Shown: in pieces, positions 16,135 through 26,206 of the stretch
Layout: each line of letters opens with the position of its first letter
How positions within the stretch are numbered: position 1 is the first letter of the stretch
From: Paracoccaceae bacterium
Lineage (GTDB): Bacteria; Pseudomonadota; Alphaproteobacteria; Rhodobacterales; Rhodobacteraceae
Length of the DNA: 64,000 bases
Reading direction: 5' to 3'
Assembly: GCA_024236495.1 (NCBI GenBank)
Contig: JACKKJ010000002.1
Location: 711,001-775,000, forward strand
Notes under the pieces: generated by a model
Seen by the model: only the letters and a program-made list of their open reading frames with translations
Told to the model about the DNA's origin: nothing
The model's database searches: none
Translations under genes and position numbers: made by a program

Positions 16135-18159
16135 CTAGACCGCGACCATGGTCAGAAGCTCGTATTCCGCAATCTTCTCACCGTCCTGATTGTCCAGCCG
16201 GACGTGCCAGCGCACCTCGCCGTAGTCGGCATTGCGCGGGGTCTTTTCCTTGACGGTCAGCGTGACGCGGATGCTGTCGCCCGGGACCACAGGTTTGAGG
16301 AACCGCAGGCCGTCCAGGCCGGTATTGGCAAGAACCGGGCCTTCCTTCGGCTCGACGAAGAGGCCCGCCGCGAAGGACAAAAGCAGATAGCCGTGCGCCA
16401 CCCGGCCGGGGAAGAACGGATTTCGCGCCGCCGCCGCCTCGTCCATATGGGCATAGAAGGTGTCGCCGGTGAAACTTGCGAAATGCTCGATGTCGTCCAG
16501 CGTGACCGTGCGCGGCCCCGTGACGAGCGTTTCCCCGATGGCCAGGGCGCCGAAGCGCCGGGTGAAGGGGTGCGCCGGGCCGGGGGTTTTTGTCGCGCCG
16601 GGAACCCATCTTCCGCCGATCGCGGTCAGCATGGCGGGGCTTCCTTGCACCGCGGTGCGCTGCATGAAGTGTTTCACGCCACGGATGCCGCCCTGTTCCT
16701 CGCCGCCGCCGGCCCGGCCGGGCCCGCCATGGACCATGTGCGGCATCGGCGCGCCGTGGCCCGTTGCCTCGGCCATGCTGTCGCGGTCGTTCAGATAGAC
16801 GCGGCCGTGCCACGAAGCGATTTCCAAAGTCACGTCGCGGGCGAACTGCGTGTCATGGGTGATGATCGATGCGACAAGGCTGCCCTTGCCGCGGTTCGCA
16901 AGGTTGGCCGCATGACCCGCATCGCGGTAGGGCATGATGGTCGAAACAGGCCCGAATGCCTCGGTCTCGTGCACTTTTGTCGCGCGGTCGGGGTCGGCGC
17001 AAAGGAAAAGCGTCGGGGCAACGAATGCACCGCCGGACGCGTTTTCGCCGATCGGCGCGAAACCCTCCTGCCCACCGAAGACGCATTCCGCCTCGGTCGC
17101 GATGATGGCTGCCTTGGCAAGGACGTCGGCTTTCTGTTCCTGGGACACGAGGGCGCCCATGCGCACCCCTTCGGCCCTCGGATCGCCGACGGTGATCTTC
17201 GACAGGCGCGCCGACAACGCTTCGATCACCGCGGCGACCAGCGGCTCGGGCGCGATGATCCGGCGAATTGCGGTGCATTTCTGCCCCGCCTTCACCGTGA
17301 TCTCGCGGGCGGCTTCCTTGACGAACAGATCGAATTCCGGCGTGCCGGGCACCGCGTCGGGGCCAAGGATCGACGCATTCAGGCTGTCCTGTTCGGCTGT
17401 GAAGCGGACCGCGTTGCGGATCAGGTTCGGCGTTGCGCGCAGCTTCAGCGCGGTTTCCGCCGACCCGGTGAAGGTCACTGCGTCCTGGCTGCCCAGAAGG
17501 TCGAGCGTATCGCCAAGCCCGCCCGCGACAAGCTGCACCGCGCCTTCCGGCAGCAGGCCGCTGTCGGTCATCAGCCGTACGCAGGCTTCGGTGACATAGC
17601 AGCTTGCCGTCGCCGGCTTGACGATCGACGGAACGCCGGCCAGCAGGCTGGGCGCAAGCTTTTCCAGCATCCCCCAGACCGGGAAGTTGAAGGCGTTGAT
17701 ATGCACAGCGGCGCCGCGCAACGGCGTATAGATGTGCTGGCCAAGAAAGGCTCCGGTCCGTCCAAGCTGCTCCGGCCCGCCGTCCAGAAGGACATGCGCA
17801 TCGGGCAGTTCCCGCCGCCCTTTCGAGGCGTAGACAAACAGCGTCCCGATGCCGCCATCAATGTCGAACGCGTGATCCGACAGCGTCGCGCCCGTCGCAT
17901 AGGAAACGTCGTAGAGGACCTGCTTGTTGGCATTCAGATGAAGCGCCAGCGCCTTCAGCATCCGCGCCCGGTCATGGAATGTCATTGCGCGCAAAGAGGC
18001 CCCTCCGCGCGCGCGGGCAAACTCCAGCACCGCCGCGAAGTCCAGCGAATCGTTGCCCGCACGCGCAAAGACGCGCCCGGTCGCGGCATCGGCGATTTCC
18101 CTGGCGCCCGGACCCGGCGCGACCCAGCGGCCCAGGACGTGACTGAAGATTTCCTGCAT
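16135..18159 (-). CDS. paaZ: PaaZ, oxepin-CoA hydrolase / 3-oxo-5,6-dehydrosuberyl-CoA semialdehyde dehydrogenase
   Basis: This 674-residue bifunctional protein has an aldehyde dehydrogenase domain (about 1-520) with catalytic Cys295 (KAGQKCTAIRR), the same position as in E. coli PaaZ, followed by a MaoC-like hydratase domain (about 540-674) with NPFFPGRVAHGYL. The hydratase opens the oxepin-CoA ring and the dehydrogenase oxidises the resulting semialdehyde. It is divergent from paaG across a 100-base control region with a palindromic operator. The start at 18159 (MQEIFSHVLGRW) matches the family; a longer frame would cross the operator and enter paaG. Confidence 0.96.
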   Translation of the reverse strand: MQEIFSHVLGRWVAPGPGAREIADAATGRVFARAGNDSLDFAAVLEFARARGGASLRAMTFHDRARMLKALALHLNANKQVLYDVSYATGATLSDHAFDIDGGIGTLFVYASKGRRELPDAHVLLDGGPEQLGRTGAFLGQHIYTPLRGAAVHINAFNFPVWGMLEKLAPSLLAGVPSIVKPATASCYVTEACVRLMTDSGLLPEGAVQLVAGGLGDTLDLLGSQDAVTFTGSAETALKLRATPNLIRNAVRFTAEQDSLNASILGPDAVPGTPEFDLFVKEAAREITVKAGQKCTAIRRIIAPEPLVAAVIEALSARLSKITVGDPRAEGVRMGALVSQEQKADVLAKAAIIATEAECVFGGQEGFAPIGENASGGAFVAPTLFLCADPDRATKVHETEAFGPVSTIMPYRDAGHAANLANRGKGSLVASIITHDTQFARDVTLEIASWHGRVYLNDRDSMAEATGHGAPMPHMVHGGPGRAGGGEEQGGIRGVKHFMQRTAVQGSPAMLTAIGGRWVPGATKTPGPAHPFTRRFGALAIGETLVTGPRTVTLDDIEHFASFTGDTFYAHMDEAAAARNPFFPGRVAHGYLLLSFAAGLFVEPKEGPVLANTGLDGLRFLKPVVPGDSIRVTLTVKEKTPRNADYGEVRWHVRLDNQDGEKIAEYELLTMVAV

Positions 18160-18200
18160 CGGCTCGGCCCTCTGACCATATCTCGCGACGAGTCGAGAGG

Positions 18201-18229
18201 TATATTGACCGACCGGTTGGTTTATGCAA
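18201..18229 (-). promoter_or_regulatory. Probable paaZ promoter
   Basis: On the minus strand TTGCAT (18224-18229) and AATATA (18201-18206) are separated by exactly 17 bases, about 40 bases upstream of the paaZ ATG. The spacer contains the palindrome described separately, an arrangement typical of repression by occlusion. Confidence 0.55.
18208..18221. promoter_or_regulatory. Candidate PaaR operator
   Basis: ACCGACCGGTTGGT is a 14-base palindrome with one mismatch, lying between divergent paaZ and paaG and inside the paaZ promoter spacer. TetR-family PaaR repressors of proteobacteria bind ACCGACCGGT-type palindromes upstream of paa genes, and a PaaR candidate is encoded at 20797. I found no second copy before paaJ or paaH. 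Confidence 0.65.
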
Positions 18230-18259
18230 GTGTTTTGACAGGGAAGAGGAGAAACCGAG

Positions 18260-19051
18260 ATGTCCGAGACGATTCTCGTTGCCAGCCACGGGACGTGGGT
18301 GGAGATCGCGCTGAACCGTCCGGACCGTCTGAACAGCTTCAACGACGAGATGCACCGCGCCCTTCGCGCCGCACTGGAGGATGCCAGGGATCACGGCATG
18401 CGCGCGATCCTGCTGACCGGTTCGGGCCGCGGATTCTGCGCCGGCCAGGATCTGGGCGATCGCGACCCGTCAAAGATGGTCGGCGCGCCGGACCTTTCCC
18501 GGACCCTGCGCGATTTCTACAACCCGCTTGTCCGGTTGATCCGGTCGCTTGATTGCCCGGTGGTCTGCGCCGTGAACGGCGTCGCGGCGGGCGCGGGCGC
18601 GAACCTCGCGCTGGCATGCGACATCGTCCTTGCCGCCGAAAGCGCCCGCTTCATCCAGTCCTTCGCCAAGGTCGGGCTTGTGCCGGACGCCGGCGGAACC
18701 TGGAACCTGGCGCGGCTGGTCGGCGAGGTGCGCGCCAAGGCCCTTGCCATGACCGCCACGCCCATCGCCGCCGCGCAGGCCGCCGACTGGGGCCTGATCT
18801 GGAAGGCGTTGCCCGACGCAGGGCTGATGGACGAGGCGCGCGCCCTTGCGGCCACCCTTGCCGCCGGGCCGACCCTTGGCCTTGCGATGACGAAGAAAGC
18901 CATTCAGGCGGCCTCGGGCAACTCCCTTGACGACCAGCTGGATCTTGAGGCGCAGTACCAGAAGACCTGCGGCGCATCGCGCGACTATGCCGAGGGCGTC
19001 AGCGCCTTTCTGGAGAAGCGCGCGCCGGTTTTTACAGGGGGCCGCACATGA
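18260..19051 (+). CDS. paaG: PaaG, 1,2-epoxyphenylacetyl-CoA isomerase
   Basis: This 263-residue crotonase-fold protein has the oxyanion-hole blocks GRGFCAGQDL and NGVAAGAGANLALACD and the PaaG-type stretch AKVGLVPDAGGTW. It converts ring-1,2-epoxyphenylacetyl-CoA into oxepin-CoA and, later in the pathway, acts as an enoyl-CoA isomerase. It is the first gene of the plus-strand paa operon, with AGAGGAGAAA just upstream, and overlaps paaI by 4 bases. Confidence 0.93.
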   Translation: MSETILVASHGTWVEIALNRPDRLNSFNDEMHRALRAALEDARDHGMRAILLTGSGRGFCAGQDLGDRDPSKMVGAPDLSRTLRDFYNPLVRLIRSLDCPVVCAVNGVAAGAGANLALACDIVLAAESARFIQSFAKVGLVPDAGGTWNLARLVGEVRAKALAMTATPIAAAQAADWGLIWKALPDAGLMDEARALAATLAAGPTLGLAMTKKAIQAASGNSLDDQLDLEAQYQKTCGASRDYAEGVSAFLEKRAPVFTGGRT

Positions 19052-19481
19052 CACAGACGGTCGCAGAACGCGCCGCCGCGGCGATGTGGTCGGGTGACGG
19101 CGCCTCCAGATGGTTCGGTTTCAGGATCGCCGAGGTCGCAGAGGGCACCGCCGCGCTGACGCTTCTGGTGGAACCGCACCATTGCAACGGCCACGGCATG
19201 CTGCACGGGGGCGTGACCTTTGCGCTGGCCGACAGCGCCTTTGCCTTTGCCTGCAACAGCCGCGGGCAGCGCACCGTGGCGCAGACGAACACGATCACCT
19301 ATCTTGCCGCGGGCAAGGTCGGCGACAGGCTTACCGCCAGGGCGCGCGAAGTGCAGTTGCGGGGCAAGTCCGGCATCTATGACGTGACCGTCACGCGCGA
19401 GGACGGCACGGTGATCGCAGAGTTTCGCGGCCAGTCCCGCGCCATACCGGGCAGTCTGTTCGACAGCGCAGGAGAACGGCA

Positions 19482-19485
<4 letters not shown>
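19048..19485 (+). CDS. paaI: PaaI, hydroxyphenylacetyl-CoA thioesterase
   Basis: This 145-residue hotdog-fold thioesterase has the active-site stretch HGMLHGGVTFALADSAFAFACN, where the Asp is the catalytic residue in PaaI. It hydrolyses dead-end CoA esters, releasing CoA when phenylacetate breakdown stalls. It has 4-base overlaps with both paaG and paaK, which indicates tight translational coupling. Confidence 0.93.
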
Positions 19486-20792
<1,307 letters not shown>

Positions 20793-20796
20793 GCAG

Positions 20797-21396
20797 GTGG
20801 CACGCCCGGTCGCAAGCGATCATGAAGACAAGCGCCATGCGATCCTCAAGACCGCAGCGCGGATTTTCGCGGACGAGGGCTACGGACGCGCCTCGATGGC
20901 ACAGGTGGCGGCGGCCTGCGGCATATCGAAGGCCAATATCTACCACTACTATCCGGGCAAGGAGGCGCTGCTGTTCGATATCCTCGACAGTCACCTGCGC
21001 GAGCTGCGCGACCGGATCGTCGGTCAGGAATTCGCCAGCAACGACCCCGAGCAACAGCTGCGCGCCACGGTTGCCGAGCTTCTGGTCGCATACGAGGGCG
21101 CGGATGCCGAACATGCGGTGCAGCTGAACGCGATCCATGCGCTTCCCGAAGCGATGCAGGAGGTGCTGCGCGGCTATCAGCGCGACCTTGTCCGCTTTGT
21201 CGCCGCGCGCCTTCGCGACATCGCGTCCCCCGCGCTGGCGGCGGACCGCACCCGGCTGAGGGCGATCACGATGTCGGTCTTTGCGATGACGAACTGGCAC
21301 TACCAATGGGACGCGGGCGCCGATCAGGCGGAGCGACATGCCTATGCCGATCTGATCTGCGATCTGATCACCGGCGGGCTTCACGGCCTGGGCTGA
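20797..21396 (+). CDS. paaR: TetR-family repressor PaaR
   Basis: This 199-residue protein has a TetR helix-turn-helix (RHAILKTAARIFADEGYGRA, VAAACGISKANIYHYYPGKEALLF) and an all-helical ligand domain. Its location inside the paa operon between paaK and paaJ identifies it as PaaR, which derepresses paa genes on binding phenylacetyl-CoA. The start is GTG at 20797; AGGCAG precedes it. Its likely site is the palindrome at 18208-18221, giving an autoregulatory loop since paaR is in the same transcript. Confidence 0.85.
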   Translation: MARPVASDHEDKRHAILKTAARIFADEGYGRASMAQVAAACGISKANIYHYYPGKEALLFDILDSHLRELRDRIVGQEFASNDPEQQLRATVAELLVAYEGADAEHAVQLNAIHALPEAMQEVLRGYQRDLVRFVAARLRDIASPALAADRTRLRAITMSVFAMTNWHYQWDAGADQAERHAYADLICDLITGGLHGLG

Positions 21397-21433
21397 ATCG
21401 GGCCGGCCGCAGCGCCGGCGAGGGAGGAACCGA

Positions 21434-22636
21434 ATGGACGCTTTCATCTGCGACGGGGTCAGGACGCCGATCGGGCGCTACGGTGGCGCGCTTTCTTCGG
21501 TGCGCACCGACGATCTGGCGGCGATCCCGATTGCGGCGCTGATGGCGCGGCAACCGCAGGCCGACTGGTCACAGGTGGACGACGTGATCCTCGGCGCCGC
21601 GAACCAGGCCGGAGAGGACAACCGCAACGTCGCGCGTATGGCGGCGCTTCTTGCCGGCCTTCCGGTCGAGGTGCCGGGAACGACCGTGAACCGCCTCTGC
21701 GCAAGCGGGCTTGACGCGGTCGGCATGGCGGCGCGGGCGATCCGCGCGGGCGACCAGGATCTTGTCATCGCGGGCGGCGTCGAAGGCATGAGCCGCGCAC
21801 CCTTCGTGATGCCCAAGGCGACATCGGCCTTTTCGCGCGCGAATGCCGTCCATGACACGACCATCGGCTGGCGCTTCGTCAACCCGCGCATGAACCGGGC
21901 GTACGGCACCCATTCGATGCCCGAAACCGCCGACAATGTCGCGGCCGACTTCGGCATCGCACGGGTGGATCAGGATGCCTTTGCCGCCCGGTCGCAGGCC
22001 CGATGGGAGGCAGCGCAGGCCGCCGGCGTCTTCTTGGAGGAGATCGTCGCGGTCGAGATCCCGCAGCGCAAGGGCGATCCGGTTGTCGTCGATACCGACG
22101 AACACCCCCGCCCGGGCACCACGGCCGAATCGCTGGCCCGTCTTGGCGGCGTGAACGGACCGGAGCTGAGCGTGACGGCAGGAAACGCATCGGGTGTCAA
22201 CGATGGTGCCGCCGCCCTGCTGATCGCGGGCGAGGCCGCCGTGACGGCACAGGGCCTGACCCCGATCGCGCGGATCGTCGGCATGGCCGCTGCCGGGGTG
22301 GCGCCTCGCATCATGGGGATAGGCCCGGTTCCGGCAACGCAAAAGCTTCTGGCGCGCACCGGGCTTTCGATCGGCCAGATGGACGTGGTTGAACTGAATG
22401 AAGCCTTCGCCAGCCAGGCGCTTGCCACGCTGCGCGCGCTTGGCCTGCCCGACGATGCCGCGCATGTGAACCCCAACGGCGGGGCGATCGCGCTGGGCCA
22501 TCCGCTTGGCATGTCCGGGGCGCGCCTGGTGCTGACCGCCGCCCGCCAACTGCGCCGCACCGGCGGGCGCTACGCCCTGTGCACGATGTGCGTGGGCGTG
22601 GGCCAGGGCGCGGCGCTCATCCTGGAAAGGGTCTGA
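21434..22636 (+). CDS. paaJ: 3-Oxoadipyl-CoA thiolase PaaJ
   Basis: This 400-residue thiolase has nucleophilic Cys89 (NRLCASGLDAV), GGVEGMSRAPFVM, the NPNGGAIALGHPLG histidine block and the second cysteine in CTMCVGVGQG. It cleaves 3-oxoadipyl-CoA and 2,3-dehydro-3-oxosuberyl-CoA, releasing acetyl-CoA and succinyl-CoA. GGGAGGAACCGA precedes the ATG. It could also be called PcaF; operon context supports PaaJ. Confidence 0.93.
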   Translation: MDAFICDGVRTPIGRYGGALSSVRTDDLAAIPIAALMARQPQADWSQVDDVILGAANQAGEDNRNVARMAALLAGLPVEVPGTTVNRLCASGLDAVGMAARAIRAGDQDLVIAGGVEGMSRAPFVMPKATSAFSRANAVHDTTIGWRFVNPRMNRAYGTHSMPETADNVAADFGIARVDQDAFAARSQARWEAAQAAGVFLEEIVAVEIPQRKGDPVVVDTDEHPRPGTTAESLARLGGVNGPELSVTAGNASGVNDGAAALLIAGEAAVTAQGLTPIARIVGMAAAGVAPRIMGIGPVPATQKLLARTGLSIGQMDVVELNEAFASQALATLRALGLPDDAAHVNPNGGAIALGHPLGMSGARLVLTAARQLRRTGGRYALCTMCVGVGQGAALILERV

Positions 22637-22638
22637 GC

Positions 22639-23610
22639 ATGTATGCACAGATGGTGACATCCGAAGCCGCCGATGACAGCCCCGAGGCGCGCGCCTTTCA
22701 GGCCCGCATCGATGCGGGCGAAAAGATCGAGCCGAAGGACTGGATGCCCGAGGCCTATCGCCGGACGCTGATCCGCCAGATCGGCCAGCACGCGCATTCC
22801 GAAATCGTCGGCCAACTGCCCGAGGGCAACTGGATCACCCGCGCGCCGACGCTTGAGCGCAAGGCGATCCTGCTGGCCAAGGTCCAGGACGAGGCGGGCC
22901 ACGGCCTTTACCTTTACTGCGCGGCCGAGACCCTGGGCGTCAGCCGCGACGACCTGACGGAGGATCTGCTTTCGGGGCGGATGAAGTATTCCTCGATCTT
23001 CAACTACCCGACGCTGACCTGGGCGGATATGGGGGCGGTCGGCTGGCTGGTAGATGGCGCCGCGATCATGAACCAGGTGCCGCTGCAGCGCACATCCTAC
23101 GGGCCCTATGCCCGCGCGATGGTCCGCATCTGCAAGGAGGAAAGCTTCCACCAGCGGCAGGGCTACGACATCATGCTGAAGATGTGCCGCGGCACGCCTG
23201 CGCAAAAGCGGATGGCGCAGGATGCGATGAACCGCTTCTGGTATCCCGCCCTGATGATGTTCGGCCCCTCGGACAAGGACAGCGTGCATTCCGCGCAGTC
23301 GATGGCGTGGCGGATCAAGATAAACACCAATGACGAACTGCGTCAGAAATTCGTCGACGAAACAGTCCCGCAGGCCGAATTCCTGGGCCTGGCGATCCCT
23401 GACACGGACCTGAGATGGAACGAGGAACGCGGGCACTACGATTTCTCCGAACCGGACTGGACTGAGTTTTATGACGTCATCAAGGGCAACGGGCCCTGCA
23501 ACGTCGAACGCATGACGGCACGTCGCAAGGCGTGGGACGACGGCGCATGGGTGCGCGAGGGGCTTCTGGCCCATGCCCGCAAGAAGGCTGGAAAGGTGGC
23601 TGCAGAATGA
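22639..23610 (+). CDS. paaA: Phenylacetyl-CoA epoxidase, catalytic subunit PaaA
   Basis: This 323-residue ferritin-like oxygenase subunit has E54 in helix one, the first E-x2-H pair E85/H88 (VQDEAGHGLYLY) and the second pair E168/H171 (CKEESFHQRQGYD), forming the diiron centre. With PaaBCE it epoxidises the ring of phenylacetyl-CoA using O2. The start at 22639 is 2 bases after the paaJ stop. It overlaps paaB by 4 bases. Confidence 0.96.
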   Translation: MYAQMVTSEAADDSPEARAFQARIDAGEKIEPKDWMPEAYRRTLIRQIGQHAHSEIVGQLPEGNWITRAPTLERKAILLAKVQDEAGHGLYLYCAAETLGVSRDDLTEDLLSGRMKYSSIFNYPTLTWADMGAVGWLVDGAAIMNQVPLQRTSYGPYARAMVRICKEESFHQRQGYDIMLKMCRGTPAQKRMAQDAMNRFWYPALMMFGPSDKDSVHSAQSMAWRIKINTNDELRQKFVDETVPQAEFLGLAIPDTDLRWNEERGHYDFSEPDWTEFYDVIKGNGPCNVERMTARRKAWDDGAWVREGLLAHARKKAGKVAAE

Positions 23611-23906
23611 CGACGCAATCCAGAAAACCCGAATGGCCCCTGTGGGAGGTGTTCATCCGTGGCCAGCACGGCCTGAACCACCGCCATGTCGGATCCCTTC
23701 ATGCGCCGGATGCCGAAGCGGCGATCCGCCATGCCCGCGATGTCTACACGCGGCGCAACGAAGGCGTGTCGATCTGGGTGGTCGAGGCGCGCCACATTGC
23801 CGCCTCTTCGCCCTCGGACAAGGGGCCGCTGTTCGAGCCGTCCGAATCCAAGGTTTACCGCCACCCGACCTTCTACGACATTCCCGACGAAGCGGGGCCG
23901 ATGTGA
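23607..23906 (+). CDS. paaB: Phenylacetyl-CoA epoxidase subunit PaaB
   Basis: This 99-residue protein begins with the typical PaaB stretch EWPLWEVFIRGQHGLNHRHVGSLHA and contains ARDVYTRRNEGVSIWVV. PaaB bridges PaaAC heterodimers in the epoxidase complex. The ATG at 23607 overlaps the paaA stop, and the stop shares one base with the paaC ATG (TGATG). Confidence 0.95.
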   Translation: MTTQSRKPEWPLWEVFIRGQHGLNHRHVGSLHAPDAEAAIRHARDVYTRRNEGVSIWVVEARHIAASSPSDKGPLFEPSESKVYRHPTFYDIPDEAGPM

Positions 23907-24658
23907 TGGACGCCTTGCATGAATTCTGCCTGCGAATGGGCGACAACACACTGGTCCTTGGTCACAGGGTCAGCGAATGGTGCGGCCATTCGCCGGTCCT
24001 GGAAGAGGATATCGCGCTCGCCAACACCGCGCTGGACCTGATCGGGCAGACGCAGATGTGGCTTGGCCTTGCGGCCGAGATCGAGGGCCAGGGCAGGACC
24101 GCCGATGATCTCGCCTTCCTGCGCGATGCCTGGGATTTCCGAAACCTGCTTCTGGTCGAACTTCCGAACGGCGATTTCGGTCAGACGATGATGCGGCAGT
24201 TCCTGTTCGACACCTGGCACCATGCGATGCTGACGGCACTTGCCGGATCTTCGGACGACCGGGTGGTGGCCATTGCGGCCAAGGCGGTCAAGGAAGCCAG
24301 CTACCACCTGGAACGGTCGGCGGGAACGGTGATCGGCCTTGGCGATGGCACGGCGGAAAGCCACGCGCGGATGCAGGCCGCGCTGGACCTGCTTTATCCC
24401 TACTACGGCGAGATGTTCGCGGCCGACGCGACGGACACGGCGCTTGCCGCGGCCGGCATCGCGCCCCTGCCGGAAAGCCTGCGGGCGTCCTGCGATGTCC
24501 GCCTCCGGCAGGTGACCGAAGAAGCGACGCTGACCCTGCCGGCCAGCAGCTTCGCACATTCGGGTGGCAAGACCGGGGCCCGGCACACCGAAAACCTGGG
24601 CCACATCCTGACGCAGATGCAATGGCTGCAACGCGCCTATCCCGGGGCGACATGGTAG
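23906..24658 (+). CDS. paaC: Phenylacetyl-CoA epoxidase structural subunit PaaC
   Basis: This 250-residue ferritin-like protein has FCLRMGDNTLVLGHRVSEW near the start, IALANTALDLIGQTQ and KEASYHLERS. PaaC pairs with PaaA and is non-catalytic in the E. coli complex. The start at 23906 is set by the one-base overlap with paaB. It overlaps paaD by 7 bases. Confidence 0.95.
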   Translation: MDALHEFCLRMGDNTLVLGHRVSEWCGHSPVLEEDIALANTALDLIGQTQMWLGLAAEIEGQGRTADDLAFLRDAWDFRNLLLVELPNGDFGQTMMRQFLFDTWHHAMLTALAGSSDDRVVAIAAKAVKEASYHLERSAGTVIGLGDGTAESHARMQAALDLLYPYYGEMFAADATDTALAAAGIAPLPESLRASCDVRLRQVTEEATLTLPASSFAHSGGKTGARHTENLGHILTQMQWLQRAYPGATW

Positions 24659-25119
24659 CGCCCCGCCCCGATCCGGTCGAGATCTGGGCCTGGCTTGATG
24701 CCGTCCCCGACCCGGAAATTCCGGTGATCTCGGTCGTCGATCTGGGGATCGTGCGAGATGTCGCCTGGGATGACGGGGTGCTGACCGTCACCATCACGCC
24801 CACCTATTCGGGCTGCCCCGCCACCAGTCTGATCGCCACGGAGATCGAGAGCGCGCTGCGGGCGAAGGGGATCGACCGCCTTCGCATCGACCGGCGCATC
24901 TTTCCGCCCTGGACGACCGACTGGCTGACGGAAAAGGGCCGGGCGCGGCTTGAATCCTACGGGATCGCCCCGCCCCGCGCCGCCGGCGGCCCGGAACGCT
25001 GCCCGCGCTGCGGCGGGTCGGACCTGGAGCGCATCAGCCAGTTCGGATCGACGCCATGCAAGGCGCAGTGGCGGTGCCGGGACTGTCTGGAACCTTTCGA
25101 CTACTTCAAATGCATCTGA
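24652..25119 (+). CDS. paaD: PaaD, MIP18/DUF59-type maturation factor of the epoxidase
   Basis: This 155-residue protein has the DUF59 motif WLDAVPDPEIPVISVVDLG and TPTYSGCPATSLI, followed by a C-terminal four-cysteine knuckle (CPRCGGSDLERIS ... CRDCLEPFDYFKC). PaaD is thought to assist Fe-S cluster assembly for PaaE. The start at 24652 gives the standard N-terminus and lies inside the paaC 3' end. Confidence 0.93.
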   Translation: MVAPRPDPVEIWAWLDAVPDPEIPVISVVDLGIVRDVAWDDGVLTVTITPTYSGCPATSLIATEIESALRAKGIDRLRIDRRIFPPWTTDWLTEKGRARLESYGIAPPRAAGGPERCPRCGGSDLERISQFGSTPCKAQWRCRDCLEPFDYFKCI

Positions 25120-25129
25120 GAGGTCGACC

Positions 25130-26197
25130 ATGTCGCGCTTTCATTCACTGACCGTGACCGAGGTTCGCAAGACGATCCGCGATGCGGTCGTCGTCACGCT
25201 CGAACCCGGTGCGGGGGCGGATTTCTCGTTCTTGCCGGGTCAATATCTGACCTTCCGCCGCACATTCGACGGCGCAGAGATCCGGCGGTCCTATTCGATC
25301 TGCGCGGGCCTCGACGAAGGTCGGCTGCAGGTGGGGATCAAGCGGGTGGAGGGCGGGGCGTTCTCCACCTGGGCGAACGAGGACCTTCGGCCCGGCGCGG
25401 TGCTTGAGGCGATGGCCCCGATGGGCAGTTTCCACATCCCGCTTGACCCGTCGAGCGCGCGTCACTTCCTTGGCTTCGCGGGCGGATCGGGGATCACGCC
25501 GGTCCTGTCGATCCTGCGGTCCGTCCTGACGCGCGAGCCGCAAAGCCGCTTCACGCTCGTCTATGCCAACCGCGGTGTGAACACGATCATGTTCCGCGAG
25601 GAACTGGAAGATCTGAAGAATGCCCACATGGGCCGTCTGAACGTGATCCACATCCTGGAGGATGACGCACAGGACATCGAACTGTTCACCGGCCGTGTGA
25701 CGCAAGAGAAATGCGCGGCCCTTCTGGACAACTGGATCGACATTGCCGATGTCGATACCGCGTTCATCTGCGGACCGGAACCGATGATGCTGGGGATCGC
25801 CGCGGCGCTGCGCGACCGCGGGTTTGACGACCGGCGGATCCGGTTCGAACTTTTCGCGTCGTCCCAGCCCGGCCGGGTCGCGCAGCGCACGCCGTCGCGC
25901 GCCGCTGCCGCCGCCGGGGCCACGATCGACCTGTCGCTCACGCTTGACGGCGCGACACGGTCGCTGCGCGCCGAACCGGGGCAGACCATCCTTGACGCCG
26001 CGCTGGCCAACGCGATCGACGCGCCCTACGCCTGCAGGGCGGGTGTCTGTTCGACCTGCCGCTGCAAGGTGATCGAGGGCGAGGCCGAGATGCGCACCAA
26101 CCACGCCCTGGAGGATTACGAGGTTGCCCGCGGCTATGTCCTGTCCTGCCAGGCGGTGCCGCGGGGGGGCCGGGTGGTCGTGGACTATGATCAGTAG
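25130..26197 (+). CDS. paaE: Phenylacetyl-CoA epoxidase reductase PaaE
   Basis: This 355-residue protein has an N-terminal FAD domain (PGQYLTFRRTFDG, RRSYSICAG), an NADPH domain (FAGGSGITPVLSILRS, FICGPEPMM) and a C-terminal plant-type 2Fe-2S ferredoxin domain with CRAGVCSTCRCKV and a fourth Cys in VLSCQAVP. It carries electrons from NADPH to PaaA. The start at 25130 lies 10 bases after the paaD stop with AGAGGTCG upstream. Confidence 0.96.
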   Translation: MSRFHSLTVTEVRKTIRDAVVVTLEPGAGADFSFLPGQYLTFRRTFDGAEIRRSYSICAGLDEGRLQVGIKRVEGGAFSTWANEDLRPGAVLEAMAPMGSFHIPLDPSSARHFLGFAGGSGITPVLSILRSVLTREPQSRFTLVYANRGVNTIMFREELEDLKNAHMGRLNVIHILEDDAQDIELFTGRVTQEKCAALLDNWIDIADVDTAFICGPEPMMLGIAAALRDRGFDDRRIRFELFASSQPGRVAQRTPSRAAAAAGATIDLSLTLDGATRSLRAEPGQTILDAALANAIDAPYACRAGVCSTCRCKVIEGEAEMRTNHALEDYEVARGYVLSCQAVPRGGRVVVDYDQ

Positions 26198-26206
26198 GGG
26201 CACGAC

